Source of the DNA: Falsiroseomonas sp050563525
Lineage (GTDB): Bacteria > Pseudomonadota > Alphaproteobacteria > Acetobacterales > Acetobacteraceae
Reading direction: 5' to 3'
Assembly (NCBI RefSeq): GCF_050563525.1
Contig: NZ_JBNXUN010000003.1
Span: 310,001 to 374,000 of the forward strand
Length of the DNA stretch: 64,000 bases
The translations under genes were made by a program, and so were the position numbers. Positions 1 through 8,534 of the stretch are shown here, one piece after another. Positions within the stretch are counted from its first letter, which is position 1, and the number at the start of each line of letters is the position of its first letter. The notes beneath the pieces were generated by a model. It did no database searches. It was not told where the DNA came from and saw nothing but the letters and a program-made list of their open reading frames with translations.

Positions 1-53
1 TCGCCTGGCCGGCCGAGCGCAGCGCCGAAATTCTTGCGGCTCTGAGGGACTAG
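1..53 (+). CDS. 3' end of an unidentified gene
   Basis: Only the last 16 codons plus a TAG stop at 51-53 are inside the window, in the frame starting at base 3. The tail reads AWPAERSAEILAALRD. The frame is open to the window edge and ends just before the convergent epmA stop, which fits a real gene. There is too little sequence to name a family. Confidence 0.4.
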   Translation, partial: AWPAERSAEILAALRD

Positions 54-73
54 CCAGGCCGACTAGCCAGGCC
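48..73. repeat. 13-nt perfect tandem duplication at convergent stops
   Basis: The 13-mer gactagccaggcc occurs twice head to tail (48-60, 61-73). The first copy carries the TAG of the plus-strand gene and the second carries the minus-strand stop of epmA. It looks like a small replication-slippage duplication between convergent genes. Confidence 0.75.
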
Positions 74-1181
74 CCGCAAGCAGCTTCGGCGGCGCGGCCA
101 GGGCCGGCTGCGGCGTGCGCGGGATGGCGGGCAGCCACAGCACGTCCTCGATCTCCGCGGCGCCGCTGGCCAGCATCGCCAGCCGGTCGAAGCCGAGCGC
201 GATGCCGGAAGATGGCGGCATGCCGTAGTCCAGCGCCGCCAGGAAATCCTCATCCACGTCCCAGCCGGCCTCGCCGCTTTCGGCCCGGCGCGCGGCAACG
301 TCGCGTTCGAAGCGGCTGCGCTGTTCCACCGGGTCGGTCAGTTCCTCAAAGGCGTTGGCCAGTTCCAGCCCTGCGGCGAATAGCTCGAACCGCAGGGCGA
401 CGCGGCCATCCTGCGGGTCGCGCCGGGCCAGCGCGGCCTGGGGGGTGGGCCAGTGGGTCAGGAAGGTGGCCTGGCCGCGGCCGAGCTTCGGCTCGACGTA
501 GCGCAGCATCAGGCGGAAGAAGCCGTCCTCCCAGCTATCCGTCTCCGACACATGCAGGCCGCTGCGGGCGGCGGCGGCGCGCAACCTCGTGGCGCTGCCC
601 TCCCCGGTCGCGACATCGACGGTTCCCAGGATGTCGAGGCCTCGGCAATACCGGCTGAAGGCTTCAGCCATGGTCATGCGGACGAAGGGGCGGGAAAGAT
701 CCGCCGTGACCTCCCCCTGTCCCACAACACCGGGGCAGACGGAGCGGAGAAGCAACTCCGCCTCATCCATCAGCCCGGCCATGCCGAGGCCCGGCGCGTA
801 CCACTCCAGCATGGTGAATTCGGGCGCGTGGTTCGGGCTCGCCTCGCCGTTGCGCCAGACCCGGGCGAATTCGAAGATCGGCCCGGCCCCGCCGGCCAGC
901 AGGCGCTTCAGCGCCAGTTCGGGCGAGGTCCGCAGCCACAGCAGCGTCTCCTCGCCGATGCCGAGATGCGGGCGGTATTCCGTGGCGAAGCCGCGCAGAT
1001 GCACCTCCATGCCGGGCGCAGGGACCAGACAGGGCGTCTCCACCTCCAGGTAGCCGCGGGATTGGAAGAAGGCGCGGGTGGCGGCGGTGAGTGCGGCGCG
1101 GCGGCGCAGGAAGGGCAGCCGCGCGGCGAGCCGGTCGCGCGTCCAGGCTTGCCGGCCATGTGGCGATGCGGCCTTGGGCAT
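63..1181 (-). CDS. epmA: EF-P lysine aminoacylase EpmA (PoxA/GenX)
   Basis: A class II lysyl-tRNA synthetase-like catalytic domain of 372 residues with no anticodon-binding domain, the hallmark of EpmA. The family attaches (R)-beta-lysine to a conserved lysine of translation elongation factor P, which relieves ribosome stalling at polyproline. Visible class II motifs are the motif 2 region FARVWRNGE with PEFTMLEWY around residues 105-128, and motif 3 GIALGFDRLAM near the C-terminus. The ATG at 1181 lies 38 bp from the divergent epmB start, so the pair probably shares a promoter region. The partner gene supports EpmA rather than a truncated LysS. No efp gene is in the window. Confidence 0.9.
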   Translation of the reverse strand: MPKAASPHGRQAWTRDRLAARLPFLRRRAALTAATRAFFQSRGYLEVETPCLVPAPGMEVHLRGFATEYRPHLGIGEETLLWLRTSPELALKRLLAGGAGPIFEFARVWRNGEASPNHAPEFTMLEWYAPGLGMAGLMDEAELLLRSVCPGVVGQGEVTADLSRPFVRMTMAEAFSRYCRGLDILGTVDVATGEGSATRLRAAAARSGLHVSETDSWEDGFFRLMLRYVEPKLGRGQATFLTHWPTPQAALARRDPQDGRVALRFELFAAGLELANAFEELTDPVEQRSRFERDVAARRAESGEAGWDVDEDFLAALDYGMPPSSGIALGFDRLAMLASGAAEIEDVLWLPAIPRTPQPALAAPPKLLAGPG

Positions 1182-1219
1182 GGACGCGCCTCCGGTGTTG
1201 GGGTTTACCGGCGCGGATC

Positions 1220-2239
1220 ATGCCCGATACCAACCCGCCCCGAAACCTGTTGCCGAAGCGGACGATCCGCGATGCCGCCGGCCTGGCCGCCGCCGGGCTG
1301 CTGCCACATGGCGCCGATGCGGCGGGGCTGGAGGCGGTGGCGGAGCGCTACGCCATCGCGGTGACGCCGGCGATGGCGGCGCTGATCCGGCCGGAGGATG
1401 CGGCGGACCCGATCGCGGCGCAGTACGTCCCGCACGTGGCGGAGCTGGAGACGGCGCCACACGAGGTCGCCGACCCCACCGCCGACGCACCCTTCACCCC
1501 GGTGCCCGGCGTGGTGCACCGCTACCCGGACCGCGCCCTGCTGAAGCCGCTGCTGGCCTGCCCCGTCTATTGCCGCTTCTGCTTCCGGCGGGAGGTGGTG
1601 GGGCCCGGCGGCGGGCTGCTGGACACGGCGCAGCTCGAAGCCGCGATCGCCTGGTTCGCGGCGACGCCGCAGGTGCGGGAGGTGATCCTGACCGGCGGAG
1701 ATCCCCTCATGCTCTCACCACGGCGGCTCGGCTGGCTGCTGGAACGGCTGGCAGCGATCCCGCATATCGAGATCCTTCGGGTTCATACTCGGGTTCCGGT
1801 GGCTGATCCGGCGCGGGTTACGGCGGAACTGGCGGCGGCGATGGACCTGGAAAAGCCGCTGTATCTCTGCCTGCATGCCAACCACGCCCGCGAATTCACC
1901 GCCGAGGCTGCCACCGCGCTGCGCCGCCTGACCGGCGCCGGCGTGGTGCTGCTGGGGCAGAGCGTGCTGCTGCGCGGTGTCAGCGACAGTGCGGCGGCGC
2001 TGGAGGAATTGTTCCGCGCCATGCTGCGCCACCGGGTGAAGCCGTACTACCTGCACCAGCTCGATGCCGCGCCGGGCACCTCTCGCTTCGAGGTGCCCGC
2101 CGAGGAAGGCCGCGCCATCCTCGCCGCGCTGCGCTTCAAGGTGACGGGCCTGGCCTGGCCGACCTACGTCCAGGAACGCCCGGAGGGCGGCGGCAAGGCG
2201 CCGATTGGGCCACGCTGGGACGACAACGCCCTGTCGTGA
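1220..2239 (+). CDS. epmB: EF-P beta-lysylation radical SAM lysine 2,3-aminomutase EpmB
   Basis: Radical SAM enzyme of 339 residues that converts (S)-alpha-lysine to (R)-beta-lysine for EpmA. The iron-sulfur cluster motif CPVYCRFC gives Cys114, Cys118 and Cys121, and the LTGGDPLML segment is the family SAM-binding GGDP motif. A PLP enzyme is expected from the family. Length fits EpmB (about 340) better than the longer catabolic KamA. I chose the ATG at 1220, which removes 43 upstream residues of non-homologous, arginine-rich sequence that would overlap divergent epmA. The epmA neighbour makes the EF-P modification role more likely than lysine fermentation. Confidence 0.88.
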   Translation: MPDTNPPRNLLPKRTIRDAAGLAAAGLLPHGADAAGLEAVAERYAIAVTPAMAALIRPEDAADPIAAQYVPHVAELETAPHEVADPTADAPFTPVPGVVHRYPDRALLKPLLACPVYCRFCFRREVVGPGGGLLDTAQLEAAIAWFAATPQVREVILTGGDPLMLSPRRLGWLLERLAAIPHIEILRVHTRVPVADPARVTAELAAAMDLEKPLYLCLHANHAREFTAEAATALRRLTGAGVVLLGQSVLLRGVSDSAAALEELFRAMLRHRVKPYYLHQLDAAPGTSRFEVPAEEGRAILAALRFKVTGLAWPTYVQERPEGGGKAPIGPRWDDNALS

Positions 2240-2316
2240 TGCAGCGGCCGCGCCTGCGCGATTGACACAGTCTACAAAGTTCTTTTGCCTCCGGGGTCGT
2301 CCTGGAGTTCCTCCGC

Positions 2317-3900
2317 ATGCAGACCCGTCGCACGATCCTGGCTGCCACGAGTGCCCTGCTGGCCGCACCGCGGGTCGTCGGTGCGCAGCCCGCCGCGGCG
2401 CGCACCCTACGCTTCGTGCCGCAGACCGACCTGACGGTCCTCGACCCGGTCTTCAACACGGCGACGGTGACGCTGACCCATGGCGGCATGGTGTTCGACA
2501 CGCTGTATGGGATGGACGCCGACTACAACCTGCAGCCACAGATGGTCGCCGGCCATGTGGTGGAGAATGACGGGCTGCAATGGACGCTGACCCTGCGGGA
2601 CGGGCTGCGCTTCCATGACGGCGAGCCTGTGCGCGGCCGCGACTGCGTCGCCAGCATCCGCCGCTGGGGCGCCCGCGACATGTTCGGGCAGGAACTGCTC
2701 GCCGCCATCGACGAACTCAGCGCGCCGGACGACCGGACCATCAGGTTCCGGCTGAAGCGCCCCTTCCCGCTGCTGGCCCGCGCGCTGGGCAAGGTGACGG
2801 CGCCGATGCCGGCGATGATGCCGGAGCGCCTGGCGCTGACCGACCCATCGCGCCCCGTGCCGGAGATCATCGGCAGCGGACCCTTCCGCTTCAACACGGC
2901 GGAACGCGTCTCCGGCGTGCGCGTGGTGTATGACCGCTTCGAGCGCTATGTGCCCCGGCCCGAGGGCACGCCCAGCCGCACCGCCGGGCCCAAGGTCGCG
3001 CATTTCGACCGCGTCGAGTGGCACGTCCTGCCCGACTACGCGACCGCCGCGGCAGCACTCCAGCAGAACGAGGTGGATTGGGTGGAATTCGCGCCCAACG
3101 ACCTGCTGCCGATCCTGCGCCGCGCCCGCAACGTGGCCGTGAAGGTGACGGAGGACAGCAGCGTCAGCATCCTCCGCCTCAACCACCTGCATCCGCCTTT
3201 CGACAATCCCGCGATCCGCCGGGCGCTGCTCGGCGCTCTGGACCAGGCCGCCTACATGACGGCGACCTTTGGCGACGATCGCAACCTGTGGCGCAGCGGC
3301 GTCGGCGTATTCGTGCCGAATACGCCGATGGCCAATGATGCAGGCCTCGCCGTGCTGGAGGGCCCGCGCGACTACGAGAAGGCGCGCCAGGATATCTTCG
3401 CCGCCGGCTACAAGGGTGAGAAGGTGGTGGTCCTGCAGCCGATGGACCTGCCCACGCTGAAGGCGATGAGCGAGGTGGCCGTGGACATGCTGCGGCGTGT
3501 CGGGATGAATGTGGAGCCCTTCGCCGCGGATTGGGGCAGCGTCGTGCAGCGGCGCGGTTCGCGGGAGCCGGTGGAGCGCGGCGGCTGGAGCGTCTTCCCC
3601 TCCAGCTTCAGCGCCGCCGGGCTGCTCGACCCGGTGGCCAATCTTGGCCTGCGGGCGAATGGCGCGCGGGCCTGGTTCGGCTGGCCGGACAGCCCGGATC
3701 TGGAAAGGTTGCGGCAGGAATGGATGGCGGCACCGGATGTCGCCGCGCAGCAGGCCAAGGCGCGGGAGATCCAGACGCAGTTCTTCCAGGACCTGCCGTA
3801 CTACCCGATCGGCGAGTTCTTCCGTGTCACCGCGCATCAGCGCAACCTGGTGGACATGCCAGTCGGGCTGACCACCTTCACCGGCATCCGCCGCACCTGA
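2317..3900 (+). CDS. ABC transporter substrate-binding protein, family 5 (peptide/nickel type)
   Basis: Exported solute-binding protein of 527 residues, the usual size for the SBP_bac_5 (DppA/OppA-like) family. An N-terminal signal with twin arginines (MQTRRTILAATSALLAAPRVVGAQ) ends in a likely signal peptidase I site, so Sec or Tat export is possible. The LRFVPQTDLTVLDPVF start of the mature chain and the LRDGLRFHDGEPV segment are typical of the family. No permease or ATPase genes are adjacent, so this is an orphan binding protein whose ligand cannot be told from the sequence. Confidence 0.85.
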   Translation: MQTRRTILAATSALLAAPRVVGAQPAAARTLRFVPQTDLTVLDPVFNTATVTLTHGGMVFDTLYGMDADYNLQPQMVAGHVVENDGLQWTLTLRDGLRFHDGEPVRGRDCVASIRRWGARDMFGQELLAAIDELSAPDDRTIRFRLKRPFPLLARALGKVTAPMPAMMPERLALTDPSRPVPEIIGSGPFRFNTAERVSGVRVVYDRFERYVPRPEGTPSRTAGPKVAHFDRVEWHVLPDYATAAAALQQNEVDWVEFAPNDLLPILRRARNVAVKVTEDSSVSILRLNHLHPPFDNPAIRRALLGALDQAAYMTATFGDDRNLWRSGVGVFVPNTPMANDAGLAVLEGPRDYEKARQDIFAAGYKGEKVVVLQPMDLPTLKAMSEVAVDMLRRVGMNVEPFAADWGSVVQRRGSREPVERGGWSVFPSSFSAAGLLDPVANLGLRANGARAWFGWPDSPDLERLRQEWMAAPDVAAQQAKAREIQTQFFQDLPYYPIGEFFRVTAHQRNLVDMPVGLTTFTGIRRT

Positions 3901-3906
3901 CGCGGG

Positions 3907-4257
3907 TCAGCGTCGTATCAGCCCATAGGCGATGCCGAAGGCGGCGAGGCCCAGGACCAGCGACGCCGCGACGTAGGCCGCCGCCAGCCACCAGGCACGC
4001 TCGAACAGCAGGCCGGTCTCCAGGCTGAAGGCGGAGAAGGTGGTGAAGCCGCCGAGCAGGCCGGTGACCAGCAGCAACCGCGCCTCGCCCTGCACCCCGA
4101 GCCCCGCCGCGATGCCGATGCCGGCGCTGCCGAGCACGTTCACCGCCAGGGTGCCCCAGGGAAAGCCGGCACCGAGCTGGCCGATCGCCAGCTGGGAGAG
4201 GCCGTGTCGCAGCAGGGATCCCACGGCGCCGCCCGCGGCGACCAGCAGCCAGTTCAT
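3907..4257 (-). CDS. crcB: Fluoride channel CrcB/Fluc
   Basis: A 116-residue four-helix membrane protein. The signature GGFTTFSAFSLE, with the Thr/Phe residues lining the fluoride pore, and the early GGAVGSLLRHGL segment identify the Fluc/CrcB family, which functions as a dual-topology dimer that exports fluoride. I chose the ATG at 4257 because it overlaps the rarA stop as ATGA, implying translational coupling. The longer frame adds only low-complexity residues encoded inside rarA. No fluoride riboswitch is visible, and the gene appears to be transcribed with rarA. Confidence 0.88.
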   Translation of the reverse strand: MNWLLVAAGGAVGSLLRHGLSQLAIGQLGAGFPWGTLAVNVLGSAGIGIAAGLGVQGEARLLLVTGLLGGFTTFSAFSLETGLLFERAWWLAAAYVAASLVLGLAAFGIAYGLIRR

Positions 4258-5579
4258 CGCCGGCGCTTCCGCAGCGCATCCCATTCCGCCAGCCGCGCCG
4301 CCACTGCCGCCTCCGCGCCGCGCTGCGTCGGGCTGTAGAAGCGCTGGCGCTCCATGCCCGGGGGCCAATAGTCGGCGCCCGAAAAGCCCTCCTCGGCGTC
4401 GTGGTCGTATTCGTAGCCCTCGCCGTAGCCGAGTTGCTTCATCAGCTTCGTCGGCGCATTGAGGATATTGGGTGGCGGCATCAGGCTGCCGGTCTGCTTC
4501 GCCGCGCGCATCGCCGCCCCGAAGCCGGCATACAGCGCATTGGATTTCGGTGCGGTGCCAAGATGCACCACCACCTGTGCCAGCGCCAGCTCGCCCTCCG
4601 GCGAGCCGAGCCGCTCATACGCCTCCCACCCCGCCAGCGCGATCTGCAACGCCCGGGGGTCGGCCATGCCGACATCCTCGGAGGCGAAGCGCAGGAGGCG
4701 GCGGGCGATGTAGCGGGGGTCCTCGCCGCCGGTCAGCATCCGCGCGAACCAGTAAAGCGCCGCGTCAGGGTCGGAGCCGCGCAGGGATTTGTGCAGGGCG
4801 GAGATGAGGTTGAAGTGCTCCTCCCGGTCCTTGTCATAGAGGGCGGCGCGCTTTGCCAGCAGCGCGACGAGGCCGTCCGGATCCAGCGGATCGCCGCCCG
4901 GCGGCAGGGACAGGAGTTGTTCCACCATGTTGAGCAGGTAGCGGCCATCGCCATCGGCCATGCCGGCCAGGCTGTTCCGCGCCTCTGCCGTCAGCGGCAG
5001 GGTCCGCGCCTCCTCGGCCTCGGCGCGCGCCATCAGGTCGGCCAGTGCGGCTTCGTCCAGCCGTTGCAGCACCAGCACCTGGCAGCGCGACAGCAGCGCG
5101 CCGTTCAGGGCGAAGGAGGGATTTTCCGTGGTGGCGCCGACCAGCGTCACGGTGCCGTCCTCGACCACCGGCAGGAAGCCGTCCTGCTGCGCGCGGTTGA
5201 ACCGGTGGATCTCGTCCACGAACAGCAGCGTGCCGCGGCCGTTGCGACGGCGCATGCGCGCTTCGTCGAAGGCGCGCTTGAGATCGGAGACGCCGGAGAA
5301 CACCGCGGACAGCGCGACGAAGGAAAGCCCGGCGGCCTCCGCCAGCAGCCGCGCGATGGTGGTCTTGCCGACGCCGGGCGGGCCCCAGAGGATCACGGAG
5401 GAAAGACTGCCGCGCGCCAGCATGCCGGTGATGCTGCCCTCCGGCCCGACCAGCTGCGGCTGGCCTACCACCTCATCAAGGCTGCGCGGCCGCAAGCGGT
5501 CGGCCAACGGGCGGGGGCCGGGCGGTGGTGCGGGTGCCTCGGCTTCCGGGGCGCCGAACAGATCGGGTGGGCGTGTCAT
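4254..5579 (-). CDS. rarA: Replication-associated recombination protein A (RarA/MgsA AAA+ ATPase)
   Basis: A 441-residue AAA+ ATPase related to clamp loaders and eukaryotic WRNIP1/Mgs1, acting at stalled replication forks. Walker A is GPPGVGKT at residues 66-73 and Walker B LLFVDEIH near 119-126, followed by GATTENPSF (sensor 1 region). The C-terminal MgsA part contains the family segment YWFARMLTGGEDPRYIARRL. The start at 5579 (MTRPPDLFG) gives the usual length. The 17 residues upstream in frame look non-coding. It overlaps crcB by 4 nt and is divergent from the TctC-type gene. Confidence 0.93.
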   Translation of the reverse strand: MTRPPDLFGAPEAEAPAPPPGPRPLADRLRPRSLDEVVGQPQLVGPEGSITGMLARGSLSSVILWGPPGVGKTTIARLLAEAAGLSFVALSAVFSGVSDLKRAFDEARMRRRNGRGTLLFVDEIHRFNRAQQDGFLPVVEDGTVTLVGATTENPSFALNGALLSRCQVLVLQRLDEAALADLMARAEAEEARTLPLTAEARNSLAGMADGDGRYLLNMVEQLLSLPPGGDPLDPDGLVALLAKRAALYDKDREEHFNLISALHKSLRGSDPDAALYWFARMLTGGEDPRYIARRLLRFASEDVGMADPRALQIALAGWEAYERLGSPEGELALAQVVVHLGTAPKSNALYAGFGAAMRAAKQTGSLMPPPNILNAPTKLMKQLGYGEGYEYDHDAEEGFSGADYWPPGMERQRFYSPTQRGAEAAVAARLAEWDALRKRRR

Positions 5580-5647
5580 GCCCCGCAGTCTAGCCGCATG
5601 CCGGCCCGCAGGGCATGGTGCGGCCAACAAAAGCGGAGGATCGCGCC

Positions 5648-6622
5648 ATGACCACCCTCACCCGCCGCGCGCTGGCTGGCGCCCTTCTGGCGACACCCTT
5701 CCTGGGGCGTGGCGCCTTGGCACAGTGGGCGCCGACACGGCCGATCCGCATGCTGGCGCCCTACCCGCCGGGCGGTGGCGTCGACACCACCTCCCGCCTG
5801 CTGGCCACGCCGATGGGCGCGTTTCTCGGCCAGCCGGTGGTGGTGGAAAACCGTGCCGGCGCCGGCGGCTCCATCGCCGCGGCGGATCTGGCGCGCAGCG
5901 CGCCGGACGGCCACACCATCATGATCGACGCGCTGGCGCATACGGTGAACCCGTCCCTGCTGCGCAACCTGTCCTTTGACTACGCCACCGCCTTCACCCC
6001 CATCAGCCAGGTGGTGGTGCTGCCGCAATTGCTGGTGGTGAACAAGAACGTGCCGGTGAACAGCCTGGCCGAGTTCGTCACATGGGCGAAGGCGCGTCAG
6101 GGCACGCTGTCCTATGGCTCCTCCGGCAATGCCACGGCGGCGCACCTGGCCTCCGCGCTGTTCCTCAGCCGGGCCGGGCTCGACATCCAGCACGTGCCCT
6201 ATCGCGGCGGCACGCCGGCATTGCAGGACCTGCTGGGCGGCAACATCACCTTCGTCTTCGGCACCGTCTCCTCCTCCCTGCAACTGGCCCGCGACGGCGC
6301 GATCAAGCCGCTGGCCGTCAGCACGACGCAGCGGCTGGCGGCGCTGCCGGACGTGCCGACCGTCGCCGAGCAGGGTTTTCCGGGCTACGAGCTGAACGAG
6401 TGGAACGGGCTGTATGCCCCTGCCGGGCTGACGCCGGCGATCACCGAACGGCTCCATGCGGCGGCGCTGCACGCCCTCGCGGATGCCACGGTAAGGGCGC
6501 GGCTGGATACGCTGGGCGCGCTGCCCGTCGGCACATCGCCGGCCGAATTCGCGAAGTATGTGGCGGACCAGCGGGCCTTGATGGGGCAGCTGGTGCGCGA
6601 CGCGAAGATCGAGGTGGGTTGA
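5648..6622 (+). CDS. Tripartite tricarboxylate transporter substrate-binding protein (TctC/Bug family), copy 1
   Basis: Periplasmic binding protein of 324 residues with an N-terminal signal (TRRALAGALLATPFLGRGALAQ) and the Bug motifs RPIRMLAPYPPGGGVD, VVVENRAGAGG and HVPYRGG. A clear GGAGGA Shine-Dalgarno at 5635-5640 supports the ATG at 5648. The family captures carboxylates and aromatic acids for TctAB permeases, but no tctA or tctB is nearby. Bug genes are often expanded and orphan in Acetobacteraceae and Bordetella. The ligand is unknown. It is followed 53 bp later by a paralogue. Confidence 0.9.
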   Translation: MTTLTRRALAGALLATPFLGRGALAQWAPTRPIRMLAPYPPGGGVDTTSRLLATPMGAFLGQPVVVENRAGAGGSIAAADLARSAPDGHTIMIDALAHTVNPSLLRNLSFDYATAFTPISQVVVLPQLLVVNKNVPVNSLAEFVTWAKARQGTLSYGSSGNATAAHLASALFLSRAGLDIQHVPYRGGTPALQDLLGGNITFVFGTVSSSLQLARDGAIKPLAVSTTQRLAALPDVPTVAEQGFPGYELNEWNGLYAPAGLTPAITERLHAAALHALADATVRARLDTLGALPVGTSPAEFAKYVADQRALMGQLVRDAKIEVG

Positions 6623-6675
6623 CCCGGCGCGTCGCCGCCGCAATCTCCCGCACCGACCCGACCGGAGGAAGAACG

Positions 6676-7644
6676 ATGCCCGCCACCCGCCGCGCCATCC
6701 TGGCCAGTGCCGCCACCCTCGCGCTCGCGTCCAGGTCACACGCACAGGCGGCCTGGCCGTCGCGGCCCATCCGGCTGGTGGTGCCTTTCTCTGCCGGCGG
6801 CGCGGCGGACAGCGCCGCACGGGTTACGACGCCCCATATGGGCGCGAAGCTCGGCCAGAACTTTCTGGTGGAAAACCGTACCGGCGCCAGCGGCAGCCTG
6901 GGCGGCAACGAGGTGGCGCGGGCGACGGACGGCCACACCTTCCTCTGGGATGCCTCCTCCCACATCGTTAATCCGGCGCTGCTGCCGCGCCTGCCCTTCG
7001 ACTACGCGACCGCCTTCACGCCGATCAGCCTCGTGGTGCAGTTCCCCTCCGCCATCGCGGTGAAGAACGATTTTCCGGCGCGCTCCCTGGCGGAATTCGT
7101 GGCGGCGGCAAAGGCACGTCCGGGCACGATCACCGTGGGCACGCAGGGCAATGCGACGGCGGGGCATCTGGGGTTGGTGGCCTTCGCCCGACGCGCGGGC
7201 ATCGAGGTGATCCACGTGCCGTACAGGGGCGGTGCGGCCGCGGCGCAGGACCTGGCGGGCGGCGCCATCGATGCCGTCTTCACCACGCTGGTCTCAGCCG
7301 GCCCGGTGGTGGATGGCGGCCGGGCGCGCTTCCTGGCGGTCGGCACTCGGACGCGGGTGGAAAGCCGGCCGGACGTGCCGACGATCCATGAGAGCGGCTT
7401 CGAGGGCTTCGAATCCAATGAATGGGCCGGCCTTTTCGGCCCCGCCGCGACGCCGCCCGCCGTGGTCCAGGCGATGTCCGATGCGCTGGTCGAGGCGGTG
7501 GCGGAACCGGCGATCCGCCAGCGCCTGGTGCAGATCGGCTGTGTGCCCGTGGCCAGCCGCCCGGATGATTTCGCCCGCTTCGTGCGCGACGGGAGGGCGG
7601 AGATGGCGGCCCTGGTGCGGGACGCGAATATCCGCGCCGAGTGA
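6676..7644 (+). CDS. Tripartite tricarboxylate transporter substrate-binding protein (TctC/Bug family), copy 2
   Basis: A 322-residue paralogue of the preceding gene with the same layout: signal peptide (RRAILASAATLALASRSHAQA), RPIRLVVPFSAGG, FLVENRTGASG and VIHVPYRGG. The ATG at 6676 has a GGAGGAA Shine-Dalgarno 8 nt upstream. The frame is open much further upstream over copy 1, but that is a GC-driven shadow. Its stop overlaps the GTG start of the EamA transporter as GTGA, so binding protein and exporter-like permease are likely co-translated. Whether they work together is unknown. Confidence 0.9.
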   Translation: MPATRRAILASAATLALASRSHAQAAWPSRPIRLVVPFSAGGAADSAARVTTPHMGAKLGQNFLVENRTGASGSLGGNEVARATDGHTFLWDASSHIVNPALLPRLPFDYATAFTPISLVVQFPSAIAVKNDFPARSLAEFVAAAKARPGTITVGTQGNATAGHLGLVAFARRAGIEVIHVPYRGGAAAAQDLAGGAIDAVFTTLVSAGPVVDGGRARFLAVGTRTRVESRPDVPTIHESGFEGFESNEWAGLFGPAATPPAVVQAMSDALVEAVAEPAIRQRLVQIGCVPVASRPDDFARFVRDGRAEMAALVRDANIRAE

Positions 7645-8534
7645 CCCCACCCTCCAACCGCAACCTCGCCGGCATCCTGCTGATGTCGGTGGCGGTGCTT
7701 GGCTTTTCGCTGAACGACGTGCTGGGGAAGTGGCTGCTCGGCAGCTACACCGTCGCGCAGGTGCTGGTCCTGCGCAGCATCGCGGCCCTGCTGATCCTGG
7801 CGCCGCTGCTGGTGCGGGAGGGTGTGCTGCCCCTGCTGCAACCGCGCCGCCCGAGGCTGCAATTGCTGCGGGTGGCCTGCGGCACACTGGAGGTCGCGGC
7901 CTTCTACTGGGCCGTGTCGCAGATGCCGCTGGCGGACACCATGGCGTTCTGGATGGCGACGCCGATCTTCGTGGCGCTGGCTTCTGCCGTGCTGCTGAAG
8001 GAAAGCCTCGACCGGCCGCGCTTCATCGCGGTGGTGCTGGGCTTCCTGGGCGTGGTGCTGACGCTCGGTGCCGGGCTGGACCACGGGCTTCTGCCGACCC
8101 TGACGGCGATGGCAGGTGTCGTGCTGTACAGCGGCTACCTGCTGAGCACGCGTGCGCTGCGCGGCACCTCTGCTCCGGTGCTCGCCGTGTACCAGATGCT
8201 GGGGGCGCTGACCTTCGGCCTGTTCCTGGCGCCCTTTGGCTGGGTGCCGGTGGGATGGGTGGATACGGGCCTGCTGATGTTGCTGGGCGTGGTGGGGGTG
8301 GCGGCGCATCTGGCCGTCACGCGATCGCTCGCCCTGGCGCCGGCGCCGGTGGTCGTTCCGTGGCAATATGCGATGATCCTGTGGGGGATCCTGTTCGGCT
8401 GGATCTTCTTCGACGAGGTGCCGGAGGTCTCCATGTTGGCCGGTGTCGCGGTGATCGTCGGGGCCGGCTTCTGGCTGACGCGGCTGGAGTTGCGCGACGC
8501 GCGGCGCGGGTCAGTCCCGGCAGGCGAAGGGTAG
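7641..8534 (+). CDS. EamA/DMT-family transporter
   Basis: A 297-residue integral membrane protein with about ten hydrophobic segments and two EamA repeats, typical of drug/metabolite transporters related to RhaT/YdcZ-type exporters. The segments ASAVLLKESLDRPRF (first repeat) and LFGWIFFDEVPEVSMLAGVAVI (second repeat, broken by me into its two conserved parts LFGWIFFDE and MLAGVAVI) carry the conserved acidic residues of the family. The start is GTG at 7641, overlapping the previous stop. The 3' end overlaps the convergent gene at 8511 by 24 nt. Substrate unknown. Confidence 0.88.
   Translation: MTPPSNRNLAGILLMSVAVLGFSLNDVLGKWLLGSYTVAQVLVLRSIAALLILAPLLVREGVLPLLQPRRPRLQLLRVACGTLEVAAFYWAVSQMPLADTMAFWMATPIFVALASAVLLKESLDRPRFIAVVLGFLGVVLTLGAGLDHGLLPTLTAMAGVVLYSGYLLSTRALRGTSAPVLAVYQMLGALTFGLFLAPFGWVPVGWVDTGLLMLLGVVGVAAHLAVTRSLALAPAPVVVPWQYAMILWGILFGWIFFDEVPEVSMLAGVAVIVGAGFWLTRLELRDARRGSVPAGEG

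Noticed and set aside
2262..2290. TTGACA upstream of the peptide-type binding protein as a promoter
   Set aside because: The -35 box is perfect but no acceptable -10 occurs at 15-19 nt spacing.
3907..5647. Fluoride riboswitch for crcB
   Set aside because: crcB starts inside the rarA stop, leaving no leader, and no riboswitch-like sequence was seen upstream of rarA.
6082..6675. Extended N-terminus of the second TctC-type protein reading over the first gene
   Set aside because: The extra residues have no homology and are a frame-shifted shadow of copy 1. A signal peptide and Shine-Dalgarno mark the start at 6676.
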